Made by a program: the position numbers and the translations under genes
Source of the DNA: Sideroxydans lithotrophicus
GTDB lineage: Bacteria > Pseudomonadota > Gammaproteobacteria > Burkholderiales > Sulfuriferulaceae
DNA: 35,104 bases
Assembly (NCBI GenBank): GCA_022736605.1
Contig: DZDB01000005.1
Span: 1-35,104 of the forward strand
Reading direction: 5' to 3'
Notes under the pieces: generated by a model
What the model saw: the letters and a program-made list of their open reading frames with translations, nothing else
What the model was told of the DNA's origin: nothing
Database searches by the model: none
In this document: positions 16,342 to 24,428 of the stretch, piece after piece
Numbering within the stretch: position 1 is the first letter of the stretch
Layout: each line of letters opens with the position of its first letter

Positions 16342-17754
16342 ATGAAACCCACGCTCGTACTTGTCGGCCGCCCCAATGTGGGCAAATCGACACTGTTCAA
16401 CCGCCTCACCAAAACCCGCGACGCCATCGTTGCGGATATGCCCGGCCTGACACGTGACCGCCATTACGGCCACGGCAAAATCGGTGAAAAACCATTTCTG
16501 GTGGTTGATACGGGTGGCTTCGAGCCGGTCGTCAAGGACGGCATCATGCACGAAATGGCACGCCAGACCTTGCAGGCGGTCGATGAAGCCGACGTGATCC
16601 TGTTCATGGTCGACGTACGCACCGGCTGCACGGCGCAGGACAAAATCATCGCCGATCGCCTGCGTCAAAGCGGCTGCCCGGTGTTTCTGGTGGTCAACAA
16701 GACCGAAGGCATGCGCCGCGAAGTCGTCACCGCCGAGTTTCACGAACTGGCGCTGGGCGACCCGCTGGCGATTTCTGCCAGCCACGGCGAAGGCGTAGAG
16801 GAACTGGTCGAGCTGGCGTTGGAAAGCTTCCCGGACGAGCCAGATGTTGACGCTGATCACCACCCGAAAATTGCCATCGTCGGTCGCCCCAACGTCGGCA
16901 AATCGACGCTGGTCAACACGCTGTTAGGCGAAGAGCGCGTCATCGCGTTTGATCAGCCCGGCACCACGCGCGACAGCATTTACATTGATTTTGAACGTGC
17001 CGGTAAAAAATACACCCTGATCGACACCGCCGGGGTGCGCCGCCGAGGCAAGATTTTTGAAGCCATCGAGAAATTCTCGGTGGTCAAAACCCTGCAAGCC
17101 ATCGAAGACTGCAACGTCGTGGTACTGGTGCTGGACGCCCAGTCGGACATTACCGAACAGGACGCACATATGGCCGGCTTCGTCCTCGAAACCGGTCGCG
17201 CACTGGTGGTGGCGGTGAACAAGTGGGACGACCTCGATGATTACCAGCGCGATACCGTCAAGCGCGACATTTCGCGCAAGCTGCAATTCCTTGAATTCGC
17301 CAAATTCCACTATATTTCGGCACTCAAGGGCACCGGCGTCGGCAGCCTGATCGGCTCGGTGGATCAGGCCTACAACGCCGCCATGGCAAAACTGCCGACA
17401 CCACAACTCACACGCATCCTGATGGATGCGGTGATGGCGCACCAGCCACCCAAGTCCGGGCCGTTCCGCCCGAAACCGCGCTACGCACACCAGGGTGGCA
17501 TGAACCCACCGCTGATCGTGGTGCACGGCAGTGCGCTGGATAAAATCGCCGACAGCTACAAGCGCTATCTGGAAAATACCTTCCGCCAGGCGTTCAAGTT
17601 GCAAGGCACGCCGCTGCGCGTGCAGTTCAACGTCGGTGCCAATCCATTCGCCGGACGCAAACCCGCGCCACCCACCGACAGCGAAAAACGCGCGGCGCAC
17701 CGCAAGCGCATGGTGGGTCGTAAACTCTACGGGAAACAACGCAAGAAAGACTGA
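16342..17754 (+). CDS. der: Ribosome biogenesis GTPase Der (EngA)
   Basis: Der of 470 residues, close to the family length of about 490. It is an essential GTPase with two tandem G domains that acts in 50S subunit maturation. P-loops GRPNVGKS occur at about 9-16 and 181-188. Switch and G3 motifs are PGLTRDRHYG/DTGGF and PGTTRDSIY/DTAGV, and the G4 motifs are NKTEG and NKWDD. A C-terminal KH-like domain (about 350-435) and a basic tail ending YGKQRKKD complete it. No Shine-Dalgarno is clear before the ATG, and an inverted repeat lies 11 bp upstream. In many relatives hfq follows directly; here two extra genes intervene. Confidence 0.97.
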   Translation: MKPTLVLVGRPNVGKSTLFNRLTKTRDAIVADMPGLTRDRHYGHGKIGEKPFLVVDTGGFEPVVKDGIMHEMARQTLQAVDEADVILFMVDVRTGCTAQDKIIADRLRQSGCPVFLVVNKTEGMRREVVTAEFHELALGDPLAISASHGEGVEELVELALESFPDEPDVDADHHPKIAIVGRPNVGKSTLVNTLLGEERVIAFDQPGTTRDSIYIDFERAGKKYTLIDTAGVRRRGKIFEAIEKFSVVKTLQAIEDCNVVVLVLDAQSDITEQDAHMAGFVLETGRALVVAVNKWDDLDDYQRDTVKRDISRKLQFLEFAKFHYISALKGTGVGSLIGSVDQAYNAAMAKLPTPQLTRILMDAVMAHQPPKSGPFRPKPRYAHQGGMNPPLIVVHGSALDKIADSYKRYLENTFRQAFKLQGTPLRVQFNVGANPFAGRKPAPPTDSEKRAAHRKRMVGRKLYGKQRKKD

Positions 17755-17783
17755 ATGTTGTAGCTGCGTTAAACTTGCCCAAA

Positions 17784-17789
17784 AGGAGG
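17784..17789 (+). promoter_or_regulatory. Strong Shine-Dalgarno of the GalT-like gene
   Basis: AGGAGG lies 10 nt before the ATG at 17800, with a second AGGA at 17791-17794 closer in. It is the best match to anti-Shine-Dalgarno noted in this window, in contrast to weak sites at der, accA and hisZ. It supports the ATG at 17800. Confidence 0.7.
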
Positions 17790-17799
17790 CAGGAAAATA

Positions 17800-18876
17800 A
17801 TGAGTGAAGCCAACGAAGTCCGTGAAATCCGCATCAACCCGATCGTGCCGAGCGAGTCAGTACTGGTTGCCACCGCGCGCAGCATGCGGCCCAAAAAAGC
17901 CGAGGCACTGGCGCCGCGCGACACACGCAAGCACGTTGAAACCTGCCCGTTCTGTCGCGGCAACGAAGACCGCACCCCCCCGCAGATACTGACCTATCCG
18001 GCCAGCGGTGACTGGCACATCCGCATCGTCGAAAATCTCTATCCGGTGCTGGGCGACGAGCGCAATCAGCCCAATTTCAGCTTTGGTTTGCAACAGACGA
18101 TCGACGGTTATGGCCGTCATGAGGTCATCATCGACCATTTCGAGCATGGCACTGCAGTACACGACATGAGTACCGATCATTTATCCATGCTGTTTGGCGC
18201 CTATCGCGACCGCATGGCGCAGATATTCGCATCGGATGCACGCCTGAAATACGTGCTGGTGTTCAAGAATTTCGGTCCGGCCGCCGGGGCGTCGATTCCG
18301 CACACCCACAGCCAGGTCATTGCCATGCCGGTGGTGCCGGAAAATGTACAAAACGAAGTCAACAACAGCCACGAGTATTTCCACAAACACCACCACTGCA
18401 TCTTCTGCGCGCTGATCGACGAGGCGCTGACCTTCGAAGCGACCATCTACGACCGCAATTCGGGCGAAGTCCGGCGCAAAATCGACGTCGGTCAATACGT
18501 GGTGGAACGCGGCGAAAAATTCATCGCCATCAAACCGTTCGCCAGTCGCTTTGAATGGGAGGTGCATATTCTGCCATTGAGCCACCAGGCCGATTTTCTC
18601 GCCATCAACGATACCGACCTGGCCGACCTGGCAGCGGTGTTGAAGCGCACCATGGCGCGGCTGGAAGCGGTCATCGGTGGCGCACAATACAACTATTTCC
18701 TGCATTCAGTGCCGCACGACGAACATACAGGCGAGCATGCGGCCAGCTACCACTGGCATCTGGAAATCTGCCCACGCACTTCCATTCCCACCGGCTTCGA
18801 ACTCGGCTCTGGCCTGTTCGTCAACACCATCAGTCCAGAAGCTGCCGCCGCACAGTTGCGAGCTGCGACCATCTGA
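17800..18876 (+). CDS. GalT-like nucleotidylyltransferase (galactose-1-phosphate uridylyltransferase family, HIT superfamily)
   Basis: Protein of 358 residues resembling GalT, which exchanges UMP between UDP-glucose and galactose-1-phosphate in the Leloir pathway. Seen are C49-P-F-C52 (a zinc pair), GRHEVIIDHFEH with H116 as a probable further ligand, and H168-T-H170-S-Q172 in place of the usual H-P-H-x-Q, where H170 should carry the nucleotidyl group. A second HIT-like half ends in YHWHLEICPR. An added cysteine pair, C200-I-F-C203, follows several histidines. No galK, galE or other sugar gene is nearby, so the substrate is open; ADP- or UDP-hexose phosphorylase activity is also possible. It sits between der and a c-di-GMP gene. 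Confidence 0.82.
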   Translation: MSEANEVREIRINPIVPSESVLVATARSMRPKKAEALAPRDTRKHVETCPFCRGNEDRTPPQILTYPASGDWHIRIVENLYPVLGDERNQPNFSFGLQQTIDGYGRHEVIIDHFEHGTAVHDMSTDHLSMLFGAYRDRMAQIFASDARLKYVLVFKNFGPAAGASIPHTHSQVIAMPVVPENVQNEVNNSHEYFHKHHHCIFCALIDEALTFEATIYDRNSGEVRRKIDVGQYVVERGEKFIAIKPFASRFEWEVHILPLSHQADFLAINDTDLADLAAVLKRTMARLEAVIGGAQYNYFLHSVPHDEHTGEHAASYHWHLEICPRTSIPTGFELGSGLFVNTISPEAAAAQLRAATI

Positions 18877-18895
18877 ACCGCGCCACCCGCCTATC

Positions 18896-20704
18896 ATGCC
18901 GACCTCACTCGCCACACAAGACCGCATGCACACGCTGTGGCAGGTAGCCACGGATCGATCGCTGGATCAGCACCAGAAAATCGACGCCATGCTCAAGGCC
19001 GCCACGCTCGCGCTCGACATGGACGTGGCACTGCTGGGCGAAACCAATTCGGAATACATACTCCGCCATGTATATGACATCAGCGGCCTGTTCCAGCTGC
19101 CGTGGCAAATCGCGCTGGATCAGACGGTTTGCTATCAGGTCCAGCTACACCAGCAAAGTGTGTTTCTGGATGACCTGGCTGCCGATCCGGTGTATCGGCA
19201 ACACCCACTTTTTACCCAGTTCAAGTTTGCCGTCTACGCTGGGGCACCGCTCTGGGTGGGAGACATGCCCTACGGCAGCCTGTCATTCCTGCGCCGCACA
19301 CCGCGCCAGCAACCGTATACCCCGGATGACAAAACCTTCATGGAATTACTCGCCGCCTGGTTTGGCCAGATGCTGCTGCAAATCGAGCAACAGAGTGAAT
19401 TGCGCGCGCAGGCCTTGACCGACATGCTCACCGGCCTGCCTAACCGCCGTGCCGCAGAAATACGTCTGGCCGAAGAATTTGCACGCAGCCAGCGCGATGG
19501 CCTGCCCTTTGCCATTGCCATTTGCGACCTGGATCGCTTCAAGCTGATCAATGATCATTACGGCCATGAAATCGGCGACCGGGTATTACAGGCAACCGCC
19601 CATACCCTGCACAACCAAATGCGCGAAGGTGACTGGCTGGCACGCTGGGGTGGCGAAGAATTTCTGGTTTATCTGCACCAGGTCGACCACGCGCAGGCAT
19701 TCAGCGTCATGGATCGCTTGCGTCAGGCATACCAGCAATTCCCGATCAGTACCGCGCATGGCATGCTCAAGCTAAGTCTGAGCGCAGGTGTCAGCGTCAG
19801 CCAGAACGAAACCGCAACTGAATTGACACGCATTCTCGCAGAGGCGGACAGCGCTTTGTACGAGGCCAAAAACGCTGGCCGCGATCGCGTCATCATGCAC
19901 CAGGCTGCACAACGTAACATGCGGTGGAAAGCCGGAGAATTGCAGTCGGCATTGCATGATGCGCGAGTGATACCGGCGTATCAGGTCATGATGGATCTGC
20001 GCAGCAACACCGCCGTTGCCGACGAAGCCCTGGCGCGCCTGGTTGGCAAGGATGGCCGCATCATCCCGGCGGCGGATTTTATTGAAGCCGCAGAAGGCTT
20101 GCAGCTGATACACCTGGTCGACGAAACCATCGTGCGCCAGGCCATGTCGCGTTGTGCCACCCGCCTGGGAGCAGGCGCATCCGGTGCGTTCGCGCATTTT
20201 GTCAATCTGTCGCCCCAGTTTCTCGCACGACCCGAACTGGTTCAGCAGCTGCTGACCAATGCGCAACAGATTTGTGGCAGCTGCAGTGTGGCGCAAGACG
20301 CAATCAAACCGCTGGTGTTTGAAATCACCGAACGCCAGTTCATCAGCAACTTCGACTTGCTGGTACGTGAAGTCCAGCCATTGCTGGACTATGGTTTCCG
20401 CCTCGCGCTGGACGACTTCGGCAGCGGCTTTTCATCATTTCTCTATCTTGCCAAACTGCCCATCAGTTTTCTAAAAATTGAAGGCTGGATGGTGGCCAAT
20501 ATGCGCCATAACCCCAAGATAAAGGACATGATACAAAGCATCGTTGACCTCTGCCTGCGGCAAAACATCACCACCATTGCAGAAAACGTCGAAGATGCAG
20601 AAACGGCGGAACTCCTGCTGGAAATGGGCGTCAATTGGGGGCAGGGATTTCACTTTGGCCGTCCGCAACTCGACATGAACAGCCAAGCCATCGTTACATT
20701 ATAA
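18896..20704 (+). CDS. GAF-GGDEF-EAL cyclic-di-GMP turnover protein
   Basis: Protein of 602 residues from the ATG at 18896. The order is an N-terminal GAF-like sensor (about 15-165), a GGDEF diguanylate cyclase domain (about 170-335) and an EAL phosphodiesterase domain (about 345-600). There is no membrane segment. The cyclase site is intact: DMLTGLPNRR, DLDRFKLIND, and GGEEF at 252-256, with inhibitory site R243-x-x-D246 five residues before it. The EAL side keeps E377-A-L-A-R, VNLSP, EITER, DDFGSG (506-511), LKIEG and IAENVED, so hydrolysis is plausible. The frame runs open back to 18677, but that part lies inside the GalT-like gene. It begins 19 bp after that gene and is probably co-transcribed. 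Confidence 0.93.
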   Translation: MPTSLATQDRMHTLWQVATDRSLDQHQKIDAMLKAATLALDMDVALLGETNSEYILRHVYDISGLFQLPWQIALDQTVCYQVQLHQQSVFLDDLAADPVYRQHPLFTQFKFAVYAGAPLWVGDMPYGSLSFLRRTPRQQPYTPDDKTFMELLAAWFGQMLLQIEQQSELRAQALTDMLTGLPNRRAAEIRLAEEFARSQRDGLPFAIAICDLDRFKLINDHYGHEIGDRVLQATAHTLHNQMREGDWLARWGGEEFLVYLHQVDHAQAFSVMDRLRQAYQQFPISTAHGMLKLSLSAGVSVSQNETATELTRILAEADSALYEAKNAGRDRVIMHQAAQRNMRWKAGELQSALHDARVIPAYQVMMDLRSNTAVADEALARLVGKDGRIIPAADFIEAAEGLQLIHLVDETIVRQAMSRCATRLGAGASGAFAHFVNLSPQFLARPELVQQLLTNAQQICGSCSVAQDAIKPLVFEITERQFISNFDLLVREVQPLLDYGFRLALDDFGSGFSSFLYLAKLPISFLKIEGWMVANMRHNPKIKDMIQSIVDLCLRQNITTIAENVEDAETAELLLEMGVNWGQGFHFGRPQLDMNSQAIVTL

Positions 20705-20715
20705 ATCGCTAATAT

Positions 20716-20744
20716 TTGCCGGATAGCTCGCATATCCGCATAAT
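20716..20744 (+). promoter_or_regulatory. Likely hfq promoter
   Basis: TTGCCG (20716-20721) and CATAAT (20739-20744) are separated by 17 bp, matching 4/6 and 5/6 of the sigma-70 consensus. A start near 20751 would give a leader of about 30 nt. An inverted repeat, CGGATA/TATCCG (20720-20725, 20733-20738), fills the spacer. Confidence 0.5.
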
Positions 20745-20781
20745 AAAGCTAAGATTCAATTTATTGCCGGGAGTTATAATA

Positions 20782-21021
20782 ATGAATGCACCCAAGGGGC
20801 AGTTGCTACAAGACCCGTTTCTCAATGCACTGCGTAAAGAACATGTGCCAGTTTCCATTTATCTGGTGAACGGCATCAAACTGCAAGGTCATATTGAATC
20901 GTTCGATCAATACGTTGTTTTACTCAAAAATGCCGTTACGCAAATGGTTTATAAACACGCCATTTCAACCATCGTGCCGGCGCGCGCGATTAATCTGCAA
21001 CCGGAACAAACCACTGAATAA
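20782..21021 (+). CDS. hfq: RNA chaperone Hfq
   Basis: Hfq of 79 residues, a hexameric Sm-like RNA chaperone that pairs small RNAs with mRNAs. The Sm1 region is VSIYLVNGIKLQGHIESFDQYVVLL and the Sm2 signature is YKHAIST. Binding residues by position are Q10, D11 and K33 plus Y57-K58-H59. The C-terminal tail after the Sm core is very short (ends NLQPEQTTE), as is usual in betaproteobacteria and unlike E. coli. GGGAG at 20769-20773 lies 8 nt before the ATG and fixes the start; the frame is open further upstream to 20716 but without family match. It heads the hfq-hflX-hflK-hflC run. Confidence 0.97.
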   Translation: MNAPKGQLLQDPFLNALRKEHVPVSIYLVNGIKLQGHIESFDQYVVLLKNAVTQMVYKHAISTIVPARAINLQPEQTTE

Positions 21022-21104
21022 GTTAACCACCTCCGCGCTTTCCCGCCCTTCATACGCCGTCATCGTTGATGTCCTGATTACACGCACAAACTCAGGGTGT
21101 CGTG

Positions 21105-22262
21105 ATGTTTGAACGCCACGCTGGCAGTGAACGCGTCGTGCTGGTCAGCCTGGATTTTGGCGAGCCGGATTACGCGGATGGACTGGAAGAATTGCATCGG
21201 CTGGCCGACAGCGCCAAGCTTGAAGTCGTGGGACTGATCGAAGGTCGCCGCGCCCGCCCCGATCCGGCGCTGTTCGCCGGCACCGGCAAAGTAGAAGAAA
21301 TCGCCGCGCTGGTGCAGGCCAGCGAAGCCGGGCTGGTGATCTTCAACCATAACCTGTCGCCCGCGCAGGAGCGCAACCTGGAAGCCCAGTTGATGTGCCG
21401 GGTGGTCGACCGCACCACCCTGATACTCGACATCTTTGCGCGTCGCGCCAAAAGCGCAGAAGGTCAGCTGCAAGTCGAACTCGCACAGCTCGGGCATATG
21501 GCAACCCGGCTGGTGCGCGGCTGGACTCACCTGGAGCGGCAAAAAGGCGGTGTCGGTCTGCGTGGACCGGGCGAGACCCAGCTGGAAACTGACCGCCGCC
21601 TGCTCGGCAAACGCGTCAAGCTGCTCAAGGACAGGCTGGTCAAGCAACATCTGCAGCGTACGGTGCAACGCCGCGCACGCCTGCGTGGCCGGGTCATGTC
21701 GGTGTCGCTGGTGGGCTATACCAACGCCGGAAAATCCACGCTGTTCAATGCGCTCACGCACGCCGGCAGTTACGCGGCCGATCAGCTGTTTGCCACGCTT
21801 GATACCACCACGCGCCAGCTCTACTTGCCTGGCGCGGGCGAAATCGTTTTGTCAGACACGGTCGGCTTTATCACCCGACTGCCGCACACGCTGGTAGACA
21901 GCTTCCGCGCCACGCTGGAAGAAACCATCAATGCCGACCTGCTGCTGCATGTTGTTGATGCAGCCAGCCCGAACCGTGACAAGCAAATCGCTGAAGTCAA
22001 CAAAGTGCTGGCTGAAATTGGTGCTGACCATGTGCCGCAAGTCTTGATCATGAACAAGATCGACCTCAACCACATCGAAGCCGGTGTCGAGCGGGATGAG
22101 TATGATAAGATTACGCGGATTAAATTGAGTGCCAAAACCGGCGCTGGCATTGCCCTTCTGCGTGAAATGCTGATGCAGAAAGTTAGCACTTTCAAGTTGC
22201 CAGCAGTGCAATCGGCCAGCCGCACGCTCATCAATAACGAATATCACCCGGAACTGGATTAA
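21105..22262 (+). CDS. hflX: Ribosome-splitting GTPase HflX
   Basis: HflX of 385 residues, a GTPase that separates stalled or heat-damaged 70S ribosomes. The N-terminal HflX domain shows VGLIEGRRARPDPALFAGTG, VIFNHNLSPAQERNLE and VVDRTTLILDIFARRA. A helical linker with GGVGLRGPGETQLETDRR follows, and then the G domain with G1 GYTNAGKST (204-212), DTVGFI and NKIDL. The C-terminal part is short and lacks the long tail of E. coli (426 residues). GTG at 21102 directly precedes the ATG at 21105; I prefer ATG. The 80-bp gap from hfq holds no clear terminator or promoter. Confidence 0.95.
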   Translation: MFERHAGSERVVLVSLDFGEPDYADGLEELHRLADSAKLEVVGLIEGRRARPDPALFAGTGKVEEIAALVQASEAGLVIFNHNLSPAQERNLEAQLMCRVVDRTTLILDIFARRAKSAEGQLQVELAQLGHMATRLVRGWTHLERQKGGVGLRGPGETQLETDRRLLGKRVKLLKDRLVKQHLQRTVQRRARLRGRVMSVSLVGYTNAGKSTLFNALTHAGSYAADQLFATLDTTTRQLYLPGAGEIVLSDTVGFITRLPHTLVDSFRATLEETINADLLLHVVDAASPNRDKQIAEVNKVLAEIGADHVPQVLIMNKIDLNHIEAGVERDEYDKITRIKLSAKTGAGIALLREMLMQKVSTFKLPAVQSASRTLINNEYHPELD

Positions 22263-22264
22263 AC

Positions 22265-23443
22265 ATGGCATGGAATGACCCGCAATGGGGCAAAAAAAAT
22301 GAAGGCCCGCCCGATTTGGACGAGCTTTGGCGGCGTTTTAATGCCAAGTTAAATGGTCTGTTCGGGGGTAAAAAACCCGGCAGCAACCCGGGTTCAAATA
22401 ACGCTGGTGCTGCTGGTTTAGGCATTGCTGCGGGTATCGTATTTGCCGTCTGGCTGGCAAGCGGTTTCTACATTGTCGATCAGGGTGAGCGTGGCGTCGT
22501 GCTGCGTTTTGGAAAATTCATCGAGACCACCCAGCCCGGACCCAACTGGCACCTGCCCTGGCCGATAGAAAGCGTCCAGGTGGTCAATATCGAACAGGTG
22601 CGCACGGTCGAAATCGGCTACCGCAATAACGTGAAGAGCAAAATCCTGAAAGAATCCCTGATGCTGACGGATGACGAGAACATCATCGATATCCAGTTTG
22701 CCGTGCAATACACCCTCAAAGACCCGGAAGATTACCTGTTCACCAACCGCTCACCCGACGACGCTGTGCGTCAGGTGGCCGAAAGCGTGATGAGCGAGAT
22801 CGTCGGCAAGAACAAAATGGATTATGTGCTGTATGAAGGCCGCGCTGACGTTGCCGCAAGCGCGACTGAGCGTATTCAAAAAGTGCTGGATCGCTATCAG
22901 ACCGGTATCAGCATCAGCAAGGTCACGCTGCAGAATGCCCAGCCGCCACAAGAAGTGCAGGCTGCTTTCGATGATGCAGTGAAAGCCGGCCAGGATCGCG
23001 AACGGCTGAAGAGCGAAGGCCAGGCTTACGCCAATGACGTGATTCCCAAAGCACGTGGTATGGCAGCACGGCTGGCAGAAGAAGCCAGCGGCTACAAACA
23101 GTCCATCATCGCCAATGCCGAGGGTGACGCCAGCCGCTTCAAGCAGGTGCTGGTCGAATACGACAAAGCGCCCGCTGTGACCCGCGAGCGGATGTACCAG
23201 GACATGATGCAGCAAGTATTAACCAGCACCAGCAAGGTATTAGTCGATTCAACCAAGGGCGGCAACAACCTGATTTATCTGCCACTCGACAAGTTGATGC
23301 AGATGTCAGGTTCGAACACGTCGCTACCTGCCATCCTCGACACCACACCCGCCAGCAAGCCGGCACCGGCAGACACCACCGCCCAGGATGTGACACGCTC
23401 GCGCGATGCCTTCCGCAGCCGTGACCGGGAGGAACGGCCATGA
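22265..23443 (+). CDS. hflK: FtsH modulator subunit HflK
   Basis: HflK of 392 residues. With HflC it forms a large SPFH/prohibitin-like cage around the FtsH protease in the inner membrane and limits access of membrane substrates. The N-terminal Gly/Asn/Trp-rich segment (MAWNDPQWGKKNEGPPDLDE) and a single membrane helix (about 50-70) lead to the SPFH core beginning VDQGERGVVLRFGKF. A long helical region includes AFDDAVKAGQDRERL and KARGMAARLAEEASGY. The tail is Pro/Ala-rich and polar. It starts 2 bp after the hflX stop and overlaps hflC as ATGA. Confidence 0.96.
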   Translation: MAWNDPQWGKKNEGPPDLDELWRRFNAKLNGLFGGKKPGSNPGSNNAGAAGLGIAAGIVFAVWLASGFYIVDQGERGVVLRFGKFIETTQPGPNWHLPWPIESVQVVNIEQVRTVEIGYRNNVKSKILKESLMLTDDENIIDIQFAVQYTLKDPEDYLFTNRSPDDAVRQVAESVMSEIVGKNKMDYVLYEGRADVAASATERIQKVLDRYQTGISISKVTLQNAQPPQEVQAAFDDAVKAGQDRERLKSEGQAYANDVIPKARGMAARLAEEASGYKQSIIANAEGDASRFKQVLVEYDKAPAVTRERMYQDMMQQVLTSTSKVLVDSTKGGNNLIYLPLDKLMQMSGSNTSLPAILDTTPASKPAPADTTAQDVTRSRDAFRSRDREERP

Positions 23444-24312
23444 AGCACCTGAATAAAATCATCATCGTCATACTCGCATTGTTAATACTTGCCAGCCTGA
23501 CCATGTACACCGTCGATCAGCGCCAGAACGCCATGGTGTTCCAGCTGGGCGAAGTCGTTGCGGTACACAAGCAGCCTGGACTGTATTTCAAACTGCCATT
23601 GGTTCAGAACGTGCGCTATTTTGATACCCGCATACTCACGCTCGATTCGGCAGACCCGGAACGTTTCATCACGTCTGAAAAGAAAAACGTACTGGTCGAT
23701 TCATTTGCCAAATGGCGCATCGTTGACGTCAAACAGTATTACGTCAGCGTTGGCGGCGACGAAACCCGTGCTGCAACACGCCTACAGCAAACCATCAATG
23801 ACGGTTTGCGCGCTGAATTCGGCAAACGCACCATCCAGGAAGTGGTCTCCTCCCAGCGCGACCAGATCATGGACACACTGCGCACCAAAGCCGACCAGGA
23901 TGCGCGCAAAATTGGCGTACAAGTGCTGGATGTACGTCTGAAGCACGTCGATCTGCCGCAGGAAGTCAGCGAATCGGTGTATCGACGCATGGAAGCAGAA
24001 CGCAAACGTGTTGCCAATGAACTGCGTTCGACCGGCTCGGCTGAAGCCGAGAAAATCCGCGCCGACGCGGACCGCCAACGCGAGGTCATCATTGCCGAAG
24101 CCTACAAAGGTGCACAGCAGGTCAAAGGCGAGGGCGACGCCAAAGCCAGCAGCATTTATGGCACGGCGTACTCGAAAAATCCCGAGTTCTATGCTTTTTA
24201 CCGCAGCATGGATGCGTACCGCCAAAGCTTCAAGAGCAAGAGCGACGTGCTGGTGCTGGAGCCGAACTCATCGTTCTTCAAGTACATGCGCTCGCCCCGC
24301 GCTGGCAAATAA
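23440..24312 (+). CDS. hflC: FtsH modulator subunit HflC
   Basis: HflC of 290 residues, partner of HflK. A short N terminus and one membrane helix (about 6-24) are followed by the SPFH domain beginning TVDQRQNAMVFQLGEVV, with DSFAKWRIVDVKQYY and QVLDVRLKHVDLPQEV. A coiled-coil C-terminal arm is rich in Glu/Arg/Ala (for example RMEAERKRVANELRSTG and GSAEAEKIRADADRQ). The ending AFYRSMDAYRQSF and LVLEPNSSFFKYM matches the family. The small DUF2065 membrane-protein gene that often follows hflC in relatives is absent; the 130-bp gap to hisZ has no room for it. Confidence 0.96.
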   Translation: MKHLNKIIIVILALLILASLTMYTVDQRQNAMVFQLGEVVAVHKQPGLYFKLPLVQNVRYFDTRILTLDSADPERFITSEKKNVLVDSFAKWRIVDVKQYYVSVGGDETRAATRLQQTINDGLRAEFGKRTIQEVVSSQRDQIMDTLRTKADQDARKIGVQVLDVRLKHVDLPQEVSESVYRRMEAERKRVANELRSTGSAEAEKIRADADRQREVIIAEAYKGAQQVKGEGDAKASSIYGTAYSKNPEFYAFYRSMDAYRQSFKSKSDVLVLEPNSSFFKYMRSPRAGK

Positions 24313-24319
24313 GCATCAT

Positions 24320-24343
24320 GGCGCGCACTGTGTCGTGCGCGCC
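24320..24343 (+). repeat. Strong hairpin after hflC
   Basis: GGCGCGCAC and GTGCGCGCC form a perfect 9-bp stem with a 6-nt loop, starting 7 bp after the hflC stop. No T tract follows, so it is not a standard intrinsic terminator. It could protect the mRNA 3' end or act with Rho. Confidence 0.6.
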
Positions 24344-24378
24344 AATGCGTGATCTGCCCCAATAAAATTGCGCACATA

Positions 24379-24407
24379 TTGCACTCAAGCCGCCTCACGT
24401 CTATGCT
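24379..24407 (+). promoter_or_regulatory. Likely hisZ promoter
   Basis: TTGCAC (24379-24384) and TATGCT (24402-24407) have a 17-bp spacer. A start near 24414 would give a leader of about 30 nt before the hisZ ATG. It lies after the hflC hairpin, which fits a new transcription unit. Confidence 0.5.
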
Positions 24408-24410
24408 CCA

Positions 24411-24428
24411 CGGTTTGTTAAACCGGTT
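24411..24428. repeat. Inverted repeat at the presumed hisZ transcription start
   Basis: CGGTTT (24411-24416) and AAACCG (24420-24425) form a 6-bp inverted repeat around GTT. The palindrome AACCGGTT (24421-24428) overlaps its right arm. It lies directly after the putative -10 box and could be an operator or a small leader hairpin. Confidence 0.45.

Noticed and set aside
18677..18895. Upstream extension of the GGDEF-EAL gene
   Set aside because: The extra residues overlap the end of the GalT-like gene, have no domain match, and a suitable ATG exists at 18896 after that gene's stop.
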